A DNA stretch of 52,004 bases, taken from contig NZ_KV817808.1 in assembly GCF_001814775.1 (NCBI RefSeq), forward strand, positions 1 through 52,004, in the 5' to 3' direction. Below the pieces are notes generated by a model. That model was not told the DNA's origin, made no database searches, and worked only from the letters and a program-made list of their open reading frames with translations. A program made the translations under genes and the position numbers. This DNA is from Streptococcus sp. HMSC067H01 (lineage in GTDB: Bacteria > Bacillota > Bacilli > Lactobacillales > Streptococcaceae). The first letter of the stretch is position 1. Every line of letters begins with the position of its first letter. This document shows, piece by piece, positions 41,797 to 50,509 of this stretch.

Positions 41797-43053
41797 ATGA
41801 AAACACCATTTATTAACCGTGAGTCCTTGGAAAAAATTGTTGAGGAGTTTCCAACCCCTTTTCACCTCTATGATGAGAAGGGGATCCGCGAGAAAGCACG
41901 CGCAGTAAACAAGGCCTTTTCTTGGAATAAGGGCTTTAAAGAATACTTTGCTGTCAAGGCGACTCCGACACCAGCTATTTTGAAAATCTTACAAGAAGAA
42001 GGCTGTGGAGTGGACTGTTCTAGTTATGTCGAACTTTTGATGAGTCACAAGCTTGGGTTTGCAGGCTCAGACATGATGTTCTCATCCAATAACACCCCAG
42101 ACCAAGAGTACGCTTATGCCAGTGAATTGGGAGCTACCATTAACTTGGATGCCTTCGAAGATATTGAGCATTTAGAGCGGGTGGCAGAAATTCCTGAGAT
42201 TATCTCTTGCCGTTACAATCCTGGAGGAGTATTTGAACTGGGTACGGACATTATGGATAATCCTGGTGAAGCTAAGTTCGGGATGACTAAGGAACAGCTC
42301 TTTAAAGCCTTTGCCATCTTGAAGGAAAGGGGAGCTAAAAACTTTGGGATTCATTCCTTCCTAGCTTCCAATACAGTGACCCATCTCTACTATCCAGAAT
42401 TAGCACGTCAACTTTTTGAATTAGCCGTAGAAATCAAGGAAAAGTTGGATATTTCGCTGGACTTTATCAATCTTTCTGGAGGGATTGGGGTCAACTATCG
42501 CCCAGACCAAGAGCCTAATGACATTGCCTTGATTGGTGAGGGAGTTCGCAAGGTATACGAAGAAGTCTTGACACCTGCGGGTCTTGGTCAAGTTAAGATT
42601 TTCACGGAATTAGGTCGCTTTATGTTGGCACCTCACGGAATTCTAGTCACAAAAGTAACCCATAAAAAGAAAACCTACCGGACTTATCTCGGAGTAGATG
42701 CATCAGCTGTCAACCTGATGAGACCAGCTATGTATGGAGCCTATCACCACATCACCAATATGATGCATCCTGATGGTCAGACTGAAATCGTTGATGTTGT
42801 TGGTTCTCTCTGTGAAAATAACGATAAGTTTGCAGTTAATCGTGAGCTACCTCAAACAGAAATTGGCGATCTACTAGTTATTCATGATACAGGTGCGCAT
42901 GGCTTCTCTATGGGTTACCAGTACAATGCCAAACTTCGTTCAGCAGAGATTCTCTACACAGAGGACGGTGGAGCACGCTTGATCCGCCGAGCAGAGCGAC
43001 CAGAGGACTATTTTGCGACTCTCTATGGCTTTGATTTTGACAAGGATGAGTAA
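41797..43053 (+). CDS. lysA: Diaminopimelate decarboxylase
   Basis: LysA converts meso-diaminopimelate to lysine, needed for protein and for the Lys-type wall peptide of streptococci. The 418-residue PLP enzyme has the alanine-racemase-like barrel with PLP Lys in EYFAVKATPTP (about residue 54), LSGGIGVNY, FTELGRFMLAP and the active-site Cys in SLCENNDKF. ATG 41797 has AAGGAGAG upstream; the open frame begins at 41728 within the preceding hairpin. Confidence 0.93.
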   Translation: MKTPFINRESLEKIVEEFPTPFHLYDEKGIREKARAVNKAFSWNKGFKEYFAVKATPTPAILKILQEEGCGVDCSSYVELLMSHKLGFAGSDMMFSSNNTPDQEYAYASELGATINLDAFEDIEHLERVAEIPEIISCRYNPGGVFELGTDIMDNPGEAKFGMTKEQLFKAFAILKERGAKNFGIHSFLASNTVTHLYYPELARQLFELAVEIKEKLDISLDFINLSGGIGVNYRPDQEPNDIALIGEGVRKVYEEVLTPAGLGQVKIFTELGRFMLAPHGILVTKVTHKKKTYRTYLGVDASAVNLMRPAMYGAYHHITNMMHPDGQTEIVDVVGSLCENNDKFAVNRELPQTEIGDLLVIHDTGAHGFSMGYQYNAKLRSAEILYTEDGGARLIRRAERPEDYFATLYGFDFDKDE

Positions 43054-43138
43054 ATTTTTGAAAATCATGAAAGTTGAAAGTGAAAAACAGATTGTTTTCT
43101 AAAAAATAGGCAAAATCTGTGGTTTTTCTTTTCAGGCA

Positions 43139-43147
43139 TGATATAAT
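43139..43147 (+). promoter_or_regulatory. pflA promoter (extended -10)
   Basis: TGA-TATAAT at 43139-43147, with no good -35. Confidence 0.65.
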
Positions 43148-43181
43148 AAAGCTATAAAACGGTTTCAAGAAAGGGAACAAT

Positions 43182-43976
43182 ATGACTGAAGAAACAATTG
43201 ATTATGGACAAGTGACAGGAATGGTACACTCAACAGAGAGTTTTGGGTCGGTAGATGGACCCGGGATTCGTTTTATTGTCTTTCTTCAAGGATGTCAGAT
43301 GCGTTGCCAGTACTGTCATAACCCAGATACATGGGCTATGGAAACCAATAAATCTCGTGAACGAACAGTGGACGATGTTCTAGAAGAAGCCCTCCGTTAT
43401 CGTGGCTTCTGGGGGACAAAAGGTGGTATTACAGTCAGTGGTGGAGAAGCGCTACTTCAGATTGACTTTTTGATTGCCCTCTTTACCAAGGCAAAAGAAA
43501 AAGGTATCCACTGTACCTTGGATACTTGTGCTCTTCCATTCCGTAATAAACCACGCTATCTAGAGAAATTCAACAAATTGATGGCTGTTACAGACTTGGT
43601 TCTCCTTGATATCAAGGAGATCAACGAAGCGCAACACAAGATTGTGACCAGTCAAACCAACAAAAACATCTTGGCATGTGCTCAATACTTATCAGAAATC
43701 GGTAAACCTGTATGGATCCGTCATGTTCTCGTGCCTGGATTGACAGACCGAGATGAAGATTTGATTGAACTTGGTAAGTTCGTAAAAACTCTTAAAAATG
43801 TTGATAAGTTTGAAATCTTGCCTTACCACACTATGGGTGAGTTCAAGTGGCGTGAATTGGGAATTCCTTATTCGCTCGAAGGAGTTAAACCTCCGACAGC
43901 AGAGCGTGTGAAGAATGCTAAGGAACTAATGGATACAGAAAGCTATCAAGATTACATGAAACGTGTACATGGATAA
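43182..43976 (+). CDS. pflA: Pyruvate formate-lyase activating enzyme
   Basis: This 264-residue radical-SAM enzyme installs the glycyl radical on pyruvate formate-lyase for mixed-acid fermentation under low oxygen. The cluster motif C-x3-C-x2-C is in FLQGCQMRCQYCHNPDTW (Cys about 36, 40, 43), after VHSTESFGSVDGPGIRFI, and VSGGEALLQ follows (about 86-94). AAAGGGAA precedes the ATG. The pfl gene is not in the window. Monocistronic with a strong terminator. Confidence 0.96.
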   Translation: MTEETIDYGQVTGMVHSTESFGSVDGPGIRFIVFLQGCQMRCQYCHNPDTWAMETNKSRERTVDDVLEEALRYRGFWGTKGGITVSGGEALLQIDFLIALFTKAKEKGIHCTLDTCALPFRNKPRYLEKFNKLMAVTDLVLLDIKEINEAQHKIVTSQTNKNILACAQYLSEIGKPVWIRHVLVPGLTDRDEDLIELGKFVKTLKNVDKFEILPYHTMGEFKWRELGIPYSLEGVKPPTAERVKNAKELMDTESYQDYMKRVHG

Positions 43977-44012
43977 AAAGAGAGGTTGGGATTTATGATC
44001 CCGACCTCTTTT
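43976..44012. terminator. pflA terminator
   Basis: AGAGGT-t-GGGAT pairs with ATCCC-g-ACCTCT, flanked by AAAA and TTTT, starting at the stop codon. Confidence 0.92.
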
Positions 44013-44021
44013 CTACAATAG

Positions 44022-44051
44022 AAAAGGCTTAGCTGAAATGCTAGGCCTTTT
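44022..44051. terminator. Bidirectional terminator at the yidC end
   Basis: AAAAGGCTTAGC and GCTAGGCCTTTT pair at 11 of 12 positions around a 6-nt loop; it ends the leftward yidC transcript and backs up the pflA terminator. Confidence 0.85.
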
Positions 44052-44056
44052 AGTTT

Positions 44057-44983
44057 TTATCTAGAATGTTGCTTTCCAGAATTACGTTTTTTGTTTTTCT
44101 TCTTGTTAGAAGTTGTGATAGCTGAGACTGGTTCAGGTGTGACATCTTTACGAGTGACTGAAGATTTACTTGCCTTTGGTGGATTCTTGGCATATTCTTC
44201 ACGTACTTTTTTACGAAGTTTTGGACGAACCATGTAGTTGATGATGAATTGTTGGAGAATCATCATGAAACCACCGACAACCCAATAAAGTGTTACACTG
44301 GCTGGCGAGAAGATTGAAAACATGACAATCATGAGAGGACTCATATAGAGCATCTTCTTGATTTGTTCTCTTTGAGTCTCATCTTCAACTCCATGTAGAG
44401 AAAGGAGTGATTGGACATAATAGAGCACACCTGCGAAGGCTACGAGAAGCCAACTTGGAGAACCAAGTGCAATTCCTAAGAAGCTAGCTTCAGAAACGCC
44501 TTCTGTATGTTGAGCAGCAAAGTAGATAGCTGAGAAGAAAGGCATTTGAAGGAGGATAGGGAAACATCCTACACCGCCAAACATACTGATGCCGTGCTCT
44601 TTTTGAGCGGCAAAGAGAGCTTGTTGGGCTTCGAGTTTTTCTTCTTGTGTTTCTGCTTCCTTGAGACGGGTTTGATGTGGTTCAAGGACATGTTTGAGGG
44701 CATTCATCTTTTCAGAGTGAAGTGTTGCCTTCCATGATTGGTAGATACCAAGTGGCAAGATAATCAAGCGGACAATGATAGTCACGATGATAATTCCGAC
44801 ACCGAAGCCGAGTCCCATATCATTGGCGAAGTATTTGATGGCTTCCCCCATTGGTGCTCCGATGGTATTCCAAATCAATCCTGTAGGTTGTCCTGTTGTT
44901 TTATCAACCTGAACACAGCCTGTTAAGACTAATAGCATAGCCACTCCCATGATAGAGAGGGCGATTCGTTTAATTGATTTCAC
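44057..44983 (-). CDS. yidC: Membrane protein insertase YidC (Oxa1 family)
   Basis: The 308-residue insertase places membrane proteins, alone or with SecYEG. It has a lipoprotein signal with lipobox VLTGC (Cys 23), five membrane segments, the long cytoplasmic hairpin after segment 1 (about 85-125) with the conserved Arg in IIVRLIILPLG (about 72) and a Lys/Arg-rich C-terminal tail that helps bind the ribosome. It starts with GTG at 44983, with AAGAAGGA upstream. Streptococci usually have two paralogues; the lipobox type is the SpoIIIJ-like form. Confidence 0.95.
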   Translation of the reverse strand: MKSIKRIALSIMGVAMLLVLTGCVQVDKTTGQPTGLIWNTIGAPMGEAIKYFANDMGLGFGVGIIIVTIIVRLIILPLGIYQSWKATLHSEKMNALKHVLEPHQTRLKEAETQEEKLEAQQALFAAQKEHGISMFGGVGCFPILLQMPFFSAIYFAAQHTEGVSEASFLGIALGSPSWLLVAFAGVLYYVQSLLSLHGVEDETQREQIKKMLYMSPLMIVMFSIFSPASVTLYWVVGGFMMILQQFIINYMVRPKLRKKVREEYAKNPPKASKSSVTRKDVTPEPVSAITTSNKKKNKKRNSGKQHSR

Positions 44984-45060
44984 TGTTTTAATTCCTTCTT
45001 TAAAAATTATACCTTTCTATTCTACTGTTTTTTTGGAAAATATACAATAGTTCTCTGGAC

Positions 45061-45339
45061 CTAATTTGCGACTTTGAAATCCGAATAGGATGGGAAGTTA
45101 CTCATTTGCACATCTAGGTAGGTTACTTTAGAGAAAGGTGTAGGGCCTTTTCGGATCTCTTGGATAAACTTGGCCATGATGGCTGAAGACTCAGCCTGGG
45201 CCAGAATCTCAACGGTTCCGTCATCGTTATTCCAGACACGACCCGTAATGCCACCTAGTTCTAGAGCCAGACTATAGACACCCCAGCGGAAGCCCACTCC
45301 CTGGACGCGACCTTGGGCGATCATTTTAACCTTTTGCAT
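45061..45339 (-). CDS. Acylphosphatase
   Basis: The 92-residue enzyme hydrolyses acyl phosphates. The catalytic Arg lies in GRVQGVGFRWGVY (about 11-23) and Asn in GRVWNNDDGTVEI (about 34-46). A strong AAGGAGG lies nine bases before the ATG. It is divergent from the RNA methyltransferase gene, with only 33 bp between start codons, so its promoter must lie in that gene's 5' end or the methyltransferase promoter must overlap its ribosome site. Confidence 0.95.
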   Translation of the reverse strand: MQKVKMIAQGRVQGVGFRWGVYSLALELGGITGRVWNNDDGTVEILAQAESSAIMAKFIQEIRKGPTPFSKVTYLDVQMSNFPSYSDFKVAN

Positions 45340-45357
45340 ACCAAACCTCCTTGATTG

Positions 45358-45366
45358 TGTTATAAT
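45358..45366 (+). promoter_or_regulatory. Extended -10 promoter giving a probable leaderless mRNA (methyltransferase)
   Basis: TGT-TATAAT ends six bases before the ATG at 45373, so the expected start of transcription is at or next to the A of ATG. No ribosome site is present. Confidence 0.7.
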
Positions 45367-45372
45367 ATTTCT

Positions 45373-46113
45373 ATGACTATTATAACCTCTAAAGCCAATT
45401 CTGTGGTGAAAAATGCCAAAAAATTACATCAAAAAAAATATCGGAAAACCTCTTACTTGATTGAGGGCTGGCATCTGTTTGAAGAAGCTATTCAGGCTGG
45501 TGCAAAGATTGAGAAAATATTTGCCCTTGCAGAGTATGGCGAAAAATTAATGGACTATTCCCAGACTGTCTTTGTTACTGAAGAAATCTTGCTTGATTTA
45601 GCAGATTCGCAAACGCCTCAGGGTATCGTTGCCATTGTCCGAAAGGAGGAGGAGCAGTTGCCAAATTTGACTTCTGGGAAATACCTCTTCTTAGAAGATG
45701 TGCAGGATCCTGGAAATGTTGGGACCATGATTCGAACAGCAGATGCGGCAGGATTTTCGGGAGTCATTGTCTCAAGCAAGTCGGCAGACATCTATAGCCT
45801 CAAAACTCTTCGCTCCATGCAAGGCAGCCATTTCCATTTGCCGATTTATCGTATGTCTGTCGAAGGGTTTGTGGAACAAGCTAAAAAGAGCGATTTACCG
45901 ATTCTAGCAACTACCTTGTCCCAAAACTCTAAAGATTATCGTGAGCTGGCTTATCAAGAGGATTTCGCCTTGGTCATGGGAAATGAAGGTCAAGGCATTA
46001 GTCCATTCATAGCAGAGCAGGCGGACCAACTGGTGCATATCAGCATGAAGGGCCAGGCGGAAAGTCTCAATGTCGCTATCGCTGCAGGCATACTCATGTT
46101 TTATTTGAGTTAA
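45373..46113 (+). CDS. TrmH/SpoU family RNA methyltransferase
   Basis: The 246-residue enzyme probably 2'-O-methylates rRNA or tRNA. It has an N-terminal L30e-like substrate-binding domain (about 1-90) and a SPOUT knot domain with EDVQDPGNVGTMIRTADAAG (about 107-126), LVMGNEGQGIS (about 200-210) and the C-terminal SLNVAIAAGILMFY (about 230-243). The ATG at 45373 agrees with homologues starting MTIITSKANS. A TTG at 45355 would put the promoter inside the gene. Initiation appears leaderless. Confidence 0.92.
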   Translation: MTIITSKANSVVKNAKKLHQKKYRKTSYLIEGWHLFEEAIQAGAKIEKIFALAEYGEKLMDYSQTVFVTEEILLDLADSQTPQGIVAIVRKEEEQLPNLTSGKYLFLEDVQDPGNVGTMIRTADAAGFSGVIVSSKSADIYSLKTLRSMQGSHFHLPIYRMSVEGFVEQAKKSDLPILATTLSQNSKDYRELAYQEDFALVMGNEGQGISPFIAEQADQLVHISMKGQAESLNVAIAAGILMFYLS

Positions 46114-46126
46114 AATAGTTTATTTT

Positions 46127-46135
46127 TGTTATAAT
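46127..46135 (+). promoter_or_regulatory. Promoter of the Bax-inhibitor-like gene
   Basis: TGT-TATAAT at 46127-46135, extended -10, about 33 nt before the ATG with AAGGAGA between. Confidence 0.65.
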
Positions 46136-46168
46136 CAGTAAAAAAGATTTCATAAGGAGAAAAAAGAT

Positions 46169-46852
46169 ATGAATCAAACAATTATTCAAGAACGTTCTGG
46201 TTTGAATCAATTCTATGCAAAAGTCTATGCTTTTGTAGGTTTGGGAATTGGCTTATCAGCCCTTGTCTCAGGACTCATGTTGACAACTTTCCAGGATTTG
46301 CTCGTTCAAATTATGATGAGTGCTCGTGTATGGCTAATAGTTGCGGGCTTTGTAGAAGTTGCTCTGGTCTATGTAGCGAGTAGTATGGCCTTAAAGAATA
46401 GTCCAGCAGCCTTGCCAATTTTCTTGCTTTATTCCGTTTTAAACGGTTTTACACTGAGTTTCGTTGTTTCGCTCTACACCCCAGGTACTGTTTTAACAGC
46501 CTTTGTTTCTAGTGCAGCTCTCTTCTTTGTGATGGCTCTTATCGGAGTTGTGATTAAGAAGGACTTGAGCGGTATGGGACGTGCCTTGTTGGCAACTTTA
46601 GTGGGCCTCATACTAGCTATGATTGTCAATATCTTTTTAAACAGTAGCCTTTTTGACTATATCATCAGCATTATCATGGTTTTCGTTTTTGCAGGCTTGA
46701 TTGCTTGGGACAACCAAAAGATTCGCTATGTTTATGAGGAGTCAGGTGGTCAGGTTGCAACAGGTTGGGCAGTTTCTTTGGCGCTCAGTCTTTACTTGGA
46801 TTTTATCAACGTATTCCTTAGCTTGCTCCGTATTTTCGGTAGTGACGATTGA
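46169..46852 (+). CDS. Bax inhibitor-1/YccA family membrane protein
   Basis: The 227-residue protein has seven predicted membrane segments and the family's C-terminal FAGLIAWDNQKIRY (about 174-187) with the conserved Asp and final ALSLYLDFINVFLSLLRI. Bacterial relatives form pH-sensitive calcium leak channels or interact with FtsH; the role here is not known. AAGGAGA precedes the ATG. Confidence 0.93.
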   Translation: MNQTIIQERSGLNQFYAKVYAFVGLGIGLSALVSGLMLTTFQDLLVQIMMSARVWLIVAGFVEVALVYVASSMALKNSPAALPIFLLYSVLNGFTLSFVVSLYTPGTVLTAFVSSAALFFVMALIGVVIKKDLSGMGRALLATLVGLILAMIVNIFLNSSLFDYIISIIMVFVFAGLIAWDNQKIRYVYEESGGQVATGWAVSLALSLYLDFINVFLSLLRIFGSDD

Positions 46853-46858
46853 TTTTTT

Positions 46859-47042
46859 GAGAGTGGGACAGAAATCGGTAATTCGTTAGAATTCGATTTC
46901 GTCGTCCCACCTCCGCACAGTTGAGTAGGGCTGTAAAAGCTGATGAAATCAGCGTAGTAGAGACCACTCAACCACTGCGTCTTGCTCGACAATCCAAAGA
47001 CAATTGAGAGGCTAGGACTTTTGTCCCAGCCTCTTTTTTTTA
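46859..47042 (+). repeat. Long palindromic intergenic repeat ending in a terminator
   Basis: Three nested hairpins fill this gap. The first (46863-46910) pairs GTGGGAC/GTCCCAC, GAAATCG/CGATTTC and AATTC/GAATT. The second pairs GTTGAGT with ACTCAAC and holds GCTGAT-gaa-ATCAGC. The third (47006-47042) is a terminator, GAGGCT-a-GGAC/GTCC-c-AGCCTC plus T8. The outer TGGGACA and TGTCCCA are inverted copies, so the whole unit is palindromic. The first 29 bases recur exactly at 51976-52004. Confidence 0.85.
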
Positions 47043-47106
47043 ATTTTTACTTTCATTTTTACTGGCAAAAGGGTATAATCATCTTATTATTCAAAAGGAG
47101 AGATGT

Positions 47107-48099
47107 ATGAAGAAAAGTTTTATCCATCAACAGGAAGAAATTTCCTTTGTAAAAAACACCTTTACCCAGTATTTAAAAGATAAGTTAGAAGTGGTTGAGG
47201 TACAAGGTCCTATCTTGAGTAAGGTTGGGGATGGGATGCAGGACAATTTATCAGGTGTGGAGAATGCCGTGGAAGTCAAGGTTCTCCAAATTCCCGATGC
47301 AACTTATGAAGTGGTGCATTCACTTGCTAAGTGGAAACGTCATACCTTGGCTCGATTCGGTTTTGGTGAGGGAGAAGGTCTCTTTGTTCACATGAAAGCT
47401 CTTCGTCCAGATGAAGATTCGCTAGATGCAACTCACTCAGTCTATGTGGACCAGTGGGACTGGGAAAAAGTTATTCCAAACGGACAACGCAATCTTGCCT
47501 ATCTTAAAGAAACAGTAGAAAAGATTTATAAGGCCATCCGTTTGACAGAACTCGCAGTCGAAGCACGCTACGATATTGAGTCTATCTTACCAAAACAGAT
47601 TACCTTTATCCATACAGAAGAATTGGTCGAACGTTATCCGGATTTGACTCCAAAAGAACGTGAGAATGCCATTTGTAAGGAATTTGGAGCGGTCTTCTTG
47701 ATTGGTATCGGTGGAGAGTTGTCAGATGGAAAACCTCATGACGGCCGTGCACCGGACTACGATGACTGGACAACAGAATCTGAAAATGGTTATAAGGGTC
47801 TGAATGGGGATATTCTAGTTTGGAATGAGAATCTTGGTGCAGCCTTTGAGTTATCTTCAATGGGAATTCGTGTCGATGAAGACACTCTTCGCCGTCAGGT
47901 AGCTATCACAGGAGACGAAGACCGTTTAACTTTAGAATGGCATAAGGCTCTCCTAAATGGACTCTTCCCATTGACAATCGGTGGAGGGATCGGTCAGTCT
48001 CGTATGGCTATGTTCTTGCTTCGTAAAAAGCATATCGGAGAAGTTCAAACCAGTGTTTGGCCTCAAGAAGTGAGAGATACTTACGAAAATATTCTTTAA
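47107..48099 (+). CDS. asnA: Aspartate-ammonia ligase (asparagine synthetase A)
   Basis: The 330-residue class II synthetase-like enzyme makes asparagine from aspartate, ammonia and ATP. Motifs include [56 protein letters not shown] and the C-terminal [16 protein letters not shown] (motif 3 Arg). The promoter box TATAAT is at 47074-47079 and AAAGGAGAG precedes the ATG. Confidence 0.97.
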   Translation: MKKSFIHQQEEISFVKNTFTQYLKDKLEVVEVQGPILSKVGDGMQDNLSGVENAVEVKVLQIPDATYEVVHSLAKWKRHTLARFGFGEGEGLFVHMKALRPDEDSLDATHSVYVDQWDWEKVIPNGQRNLAYLKETVEKIYKAIRLTELAVEARYDIESILPKQITFIHTEELVERYPDLTPKERENAICKEFGAVFLIGIGGELSDGKPHDGRAPDYDDWTTESENGYKGLNGDILVWNENLGAAFELSSMGIRVDEDTLRRQVAITGDEDRLTLEWHKALLNGLFPLTIGGGIGQSRMAMFLLRKKHIGEVQTSVWPQEVRDTYENIL

Positions 48100-48101
48100 T
48101 C

Positions 48102-48134
48102 AATCGAGCCGTAAGGTTCGATTTTCTTTTTTTG
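48102..48134 (+). terminator. asnA terminator
   Basis: AATCGAGCC/GGTTCGATT (one G-U), 4-nt loop, then a T-rich tail. Confidence 0.9.
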
Positions 48135-48143
48135 ATAAGAATT

Positions 48144-48152
48144 TGGTATAAT
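48144..48152 (+). promoter_or_regulatory. Extended -10 promoter giving a probable leaderless mRNA (rsmD)
   Basis: TGG-TATAAT ends seven bases before the ATG at 48160 and no ribosome site is present, so transcription should begin at the start codon. Confidence 0.7.
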
Positions 48153-48159
48153 ATACGGT

Positions 48160-48699
48160 ATGAAAATCGTATCAGGAATCTACGGAGGGCGTCCATTAAA
48201 GACGCTAGACGGGAAAACAACTAGACCGACATCAGATAAGGTTAGGGGCGCTATTTTTAATATGATTGGTCCCTACTTTGAAGGTGGACGTGTGTTAGAT
48301 CTTTATGCTGGCAGTGGCGGTCTATCCATCGAGGCTATATCAAGGGGAATGTCCAGTGCAGTACTGGTTGAGAAAGATCGCAGGGCCCAGAGTATTGTGG
48401 CAGAAAATATTCGGATGACTAAGGAAACCTCTAAATTTCAATTATTGAAAATGGAATCCAGTCGTGCTTTGGAGCAGGTGGATGGAGTCTTTGATCTCAT
48501 CTTTTTGGATCCTCCCTATGCAAAAGAACAAATCGTGTCAGATATTGAAAAAATGGCAGAGAGAAATCTTTTTTCAGAAGATGTCATGGTGGTTTGTGAG
48601 ACCGATAAATCAGTAGAACTTCCAGAAGAAATTGCCTGTTTGGGTATCTGGAAGGAAAAAATATATGGAATTAGTAAGGTGACGGTTTATGTCAGATAA
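48160..48699 (+). CDS. rsmD: 16S rRNA (guanine966-N2)-methyltransferase RsmD
   Basis: RsmD methylates G966 of 16S rRNA. The 179-residue Rossmann enzyme begins [15 protein letters not shown], has the family's [14 protein letters not shown], the SAM motif [15 protein letters not shown] (about 46-60) and the catalytic DLIFLDPPY (about 113-121). It overlaps coaD by 11 nt, a linkage widely conserved in bacteria. Confidence 0.96.
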   Translation: MKIVSGIYGGRPLKTLDGKTTRPTSDKVRGAIFNMIGPYFEGGRVLDLYAGSGGLSIEAISRGMSSAVLVEKDRRAQSIVAENIRMTKETSKFQLLKMESSRALEQVDGVFDLIFLDPPYAKEQIVSDIEKMAERNLFSEDVMVVCETDKSVELPEEIACLGIWKEKIYGISKVTVYVR

Positions 48700-49177
48700 G
48701 GTTGGGCTATTTACAGGTTCCTTTGATCCGATGACTAATGGACATTTGGATCTCATCGAGCGTGCAAGTAAGCTCTTTGATAAATTGTATGTCGGAATTT
48801 TTTATAATCCACACAAAATGGGATTTTTACCGATAGAGAGTCGAAAGAAGACTGTTGAAAAAGCAGTGGGACATCTCAAAAATGTGGAAGTGATGGCTTC
48901 TCACGATGAATTGGTAGTTGACGTTGCTAGAAAACTTGGAGTTCAGGTCTTGGTGCGAGGATTACGCAATGCTACAGACCTCCAGTATGAAGCCAGTTTT
49001 GACTATTACAATCACCAGCTAGCAAGTGAACTAGAGACGATCTATCTCCATAGTCGTTTAGAGCATATACACATTAGCTCTTCAGCTGTCAGAGAACTAT
49101 TAAAATTTGGTCAAGATATCAGTGGATATGTGCCAAATACTGTCTTGGAGGAATTAGAAGATGAAGAAAAAGACTAG
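48689..49177 (+). CDS. coaD: Phosphopantetheine adenylyltransferase
   Basis: CoaD makes dephospho-CoA from 4'-phosphopantetheine and ATP. The 162-residue protein has the nucleotidyltransferase [15 protein letters not shown] (about 9-23, H/T-x-G-H) and the ISSSAVREL signature (about 129-137). The start lies within rsmD and the end overlaps sepM by 17 nt, so all three are coupled. Confidence 0.97.
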   Translation: MSDKVGLFTGSFDPMTNGHLDLIERASKLFDKLYVGIFYNPHKMGFLPIESRKKTVEKAVGHLKNVEVMASHDELVVDVARKLGVQVLVRGLRNATDLQYEASFDYYNHQLASELETIYLHSRLEHIHISSSAVRELLKFGQDISGYVPNTVLEELEDEEKD

Positions 49178-50198
49178 ATGGCCCATATACCTGATTGTGG
49201 GACTTATCATTACCTTTGTTGCTTTTACAGTGCCCCTGCCTTATTACATTGAGGTTCCAGGGACTTCAGAGGATATTCGTAAGGTATTACAGGTAAATAA
49301 TCAGCCTGATCAAGAGGAAGGTTCTTACCAGTTTGTAACAGTTGGTGTTCAGCGTGCTCGACTAGCGCATTTGATCTATGCTTGGCTAACACCTTTCACG
49401 GATATTCATAGTGCTAAGGAAATGACAGGTGGTTCATCAGATGCAGAATTTGTCCGCATCAACCAATTCTACATGGAAACTTCGCAGAATATGGCTAAAT
49501 ACCAAGGCCTGAAGGCTGCTGGAAAAGAAATCGAGCTTAACTATCTTGGGGTCTACGTTTTAACCGTTACCGACAATTCGACCTTTAAAGGGATTCTCAA
49601 CATCGCTGATACAGTAACAGCTGTTAATGATAAAACTTTCGAAAGTTCTAAGGATTTAGTTGACTATGTCAATTCTCAAGCTCTGGGAGATAAGGTTAAG
49701 GTCACCTATGAAGAAGATGGGGAAATCAAGTCTGCCGAAGGGAAAATTATTACTCTGGAAAACGGGAAAAATGGTATCGGAATTGGCCTGATTGACCGCA
49801 CAGAAGTGACTAGTGATATCCCAATTCGTTTTTCAACAGCAGGAATTGGTGGGCCGAGTGCTGGGCTCATGTTTAGTCTATCTATTTATACACAAATTGC
49901 AGAACCAACTCTTCGGAATGGTCGTATCGTAGCTGGTACAGGAAGCATTGACAGAGATGGTAATGTGGGTGATATTGGTGGGATTGATAAAAAGGTTGTC
50001 TCCGCAGCTAAAAAAGGAGCAACAGTCTTCTTTGCTCCTAACAATCCAGTAACTGAAGAAGCTAAAAAGGCCAATCCACATGCAAAAAGTAATTATGATA
50101 CGGCTGTAGAAGCTGCAGAAATGATTAAAACAGACATGAAGATTGTTCCAGTAAAAACACTTCAGGATGCGATTGACTATTTGAAAAATAATCCCTAA
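49161..50198 (+). CDS. sepM: PDZ-containing Lon-like membrane protease (SepM/YlbL family)
   Basis: The 345-residue protein has one N-terminal membrane segment (about 6-26), a PDZ domain (about 125-205) and a Lon-type protease domain: catalytic Ser in [12 protein letters not shown] (about 233-244) and Lys in [14 protein letters not shown] (about 275-288). SepM of S. mutans trims the competence pheromone outside the cell; whether the mitis-group protein has such a task is not clear. AGGAATTAGAAG precedes the ATG within coaD. Confidence 0.92.
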   Translation: MKKKTRWPIYLIVGLIITFVAFTVPLPYYIEVPGTSEDIRKVLQVNNQPDQEEGSYQFVTVGVQRARLAHLIYAWLTPFTDIHSAKEMTGGSSDAEFVRINQFYMETSQNMAKYQGLKAAGKEIELNYLGVYVLTVTDNSTFKGILNIADTVTAVNDKTFESSKDLVDYVNSQALGDKVKVTYEEDGEIKSAEGKIITLENGKNGIGIGLIDRTEVTSDIPIRFSTAGIGGPSAGLMFSLSIYTQIAEPTLRNGRIVAGTGSIDRDGNVGDIGGIDKKVVSAAKKGATVFFAPNNPVTEEAKKANPHAKSNYDTAVEAAEMIKTDMKIVPVKTLQDAIDYLKNNP

Positions 50199-50238
50199 AA
50201 AGTAGGGGAGCCATAAACTAGCGTAGAAAAAGGGAAGA

Positions 50239-50247
50239 TGGTATAAT
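50239..50247 (+). promoter_or_regulatory. Extended -10 promoter giving a probable leaderless mRNA (DUF1146 gene)
   Basis: TGG-TATAAT ends six bases before the ATG at 50254; no ribosome site lies between. Confidence 0.7.
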
Positions 50248-50253
50248 AGGCCG

Positions 50254-50484
50254 ATGATTCAATTATTTTTTACCCTTAGTAGTCATATGTTCTTTGTCTA
50301 TCTAGTCTTTCAACTTTTGAAAGACCTGGTTAAATGGGATCAGATTTTAAAGGTGACCAAGGACAATGCGGGGAAGATTCGACTCTTGGTAGTATTGTGT
50401 AGTATCGGTTTAGGATATCTGATTAGTTCCTTTTTCCTAAATCTCTACCAACTCTGGCAAGAAGCAATTAGAGCTCTATTCTAA
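50254..50484 (+). CDS. DUF1146 family small membrane protein
   Basis: The 76-residue protein has two membrane segments (about 2-20 and 42-65) separated by a basic loop, the pattern of DUF1146 (YwzB-like) proteins of unknown function. It sits 25 nt before murA, as in other Firmicutes where it precedes murA, which suggests a link to envelope synthesis. Its transcript seems to lack a leader. Confidence 0.85.
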   Translation: MIQLFFTLSSHMFFVYLVFQLLKDLVKWDQILKVTKDNAGKIRLLVVLCSIGLGYLISSFFLNLYQLWQEAIRALF

Positions 50485-50509
50485 AATTGTAAGTAAAGGA
50501 AAATATTTT

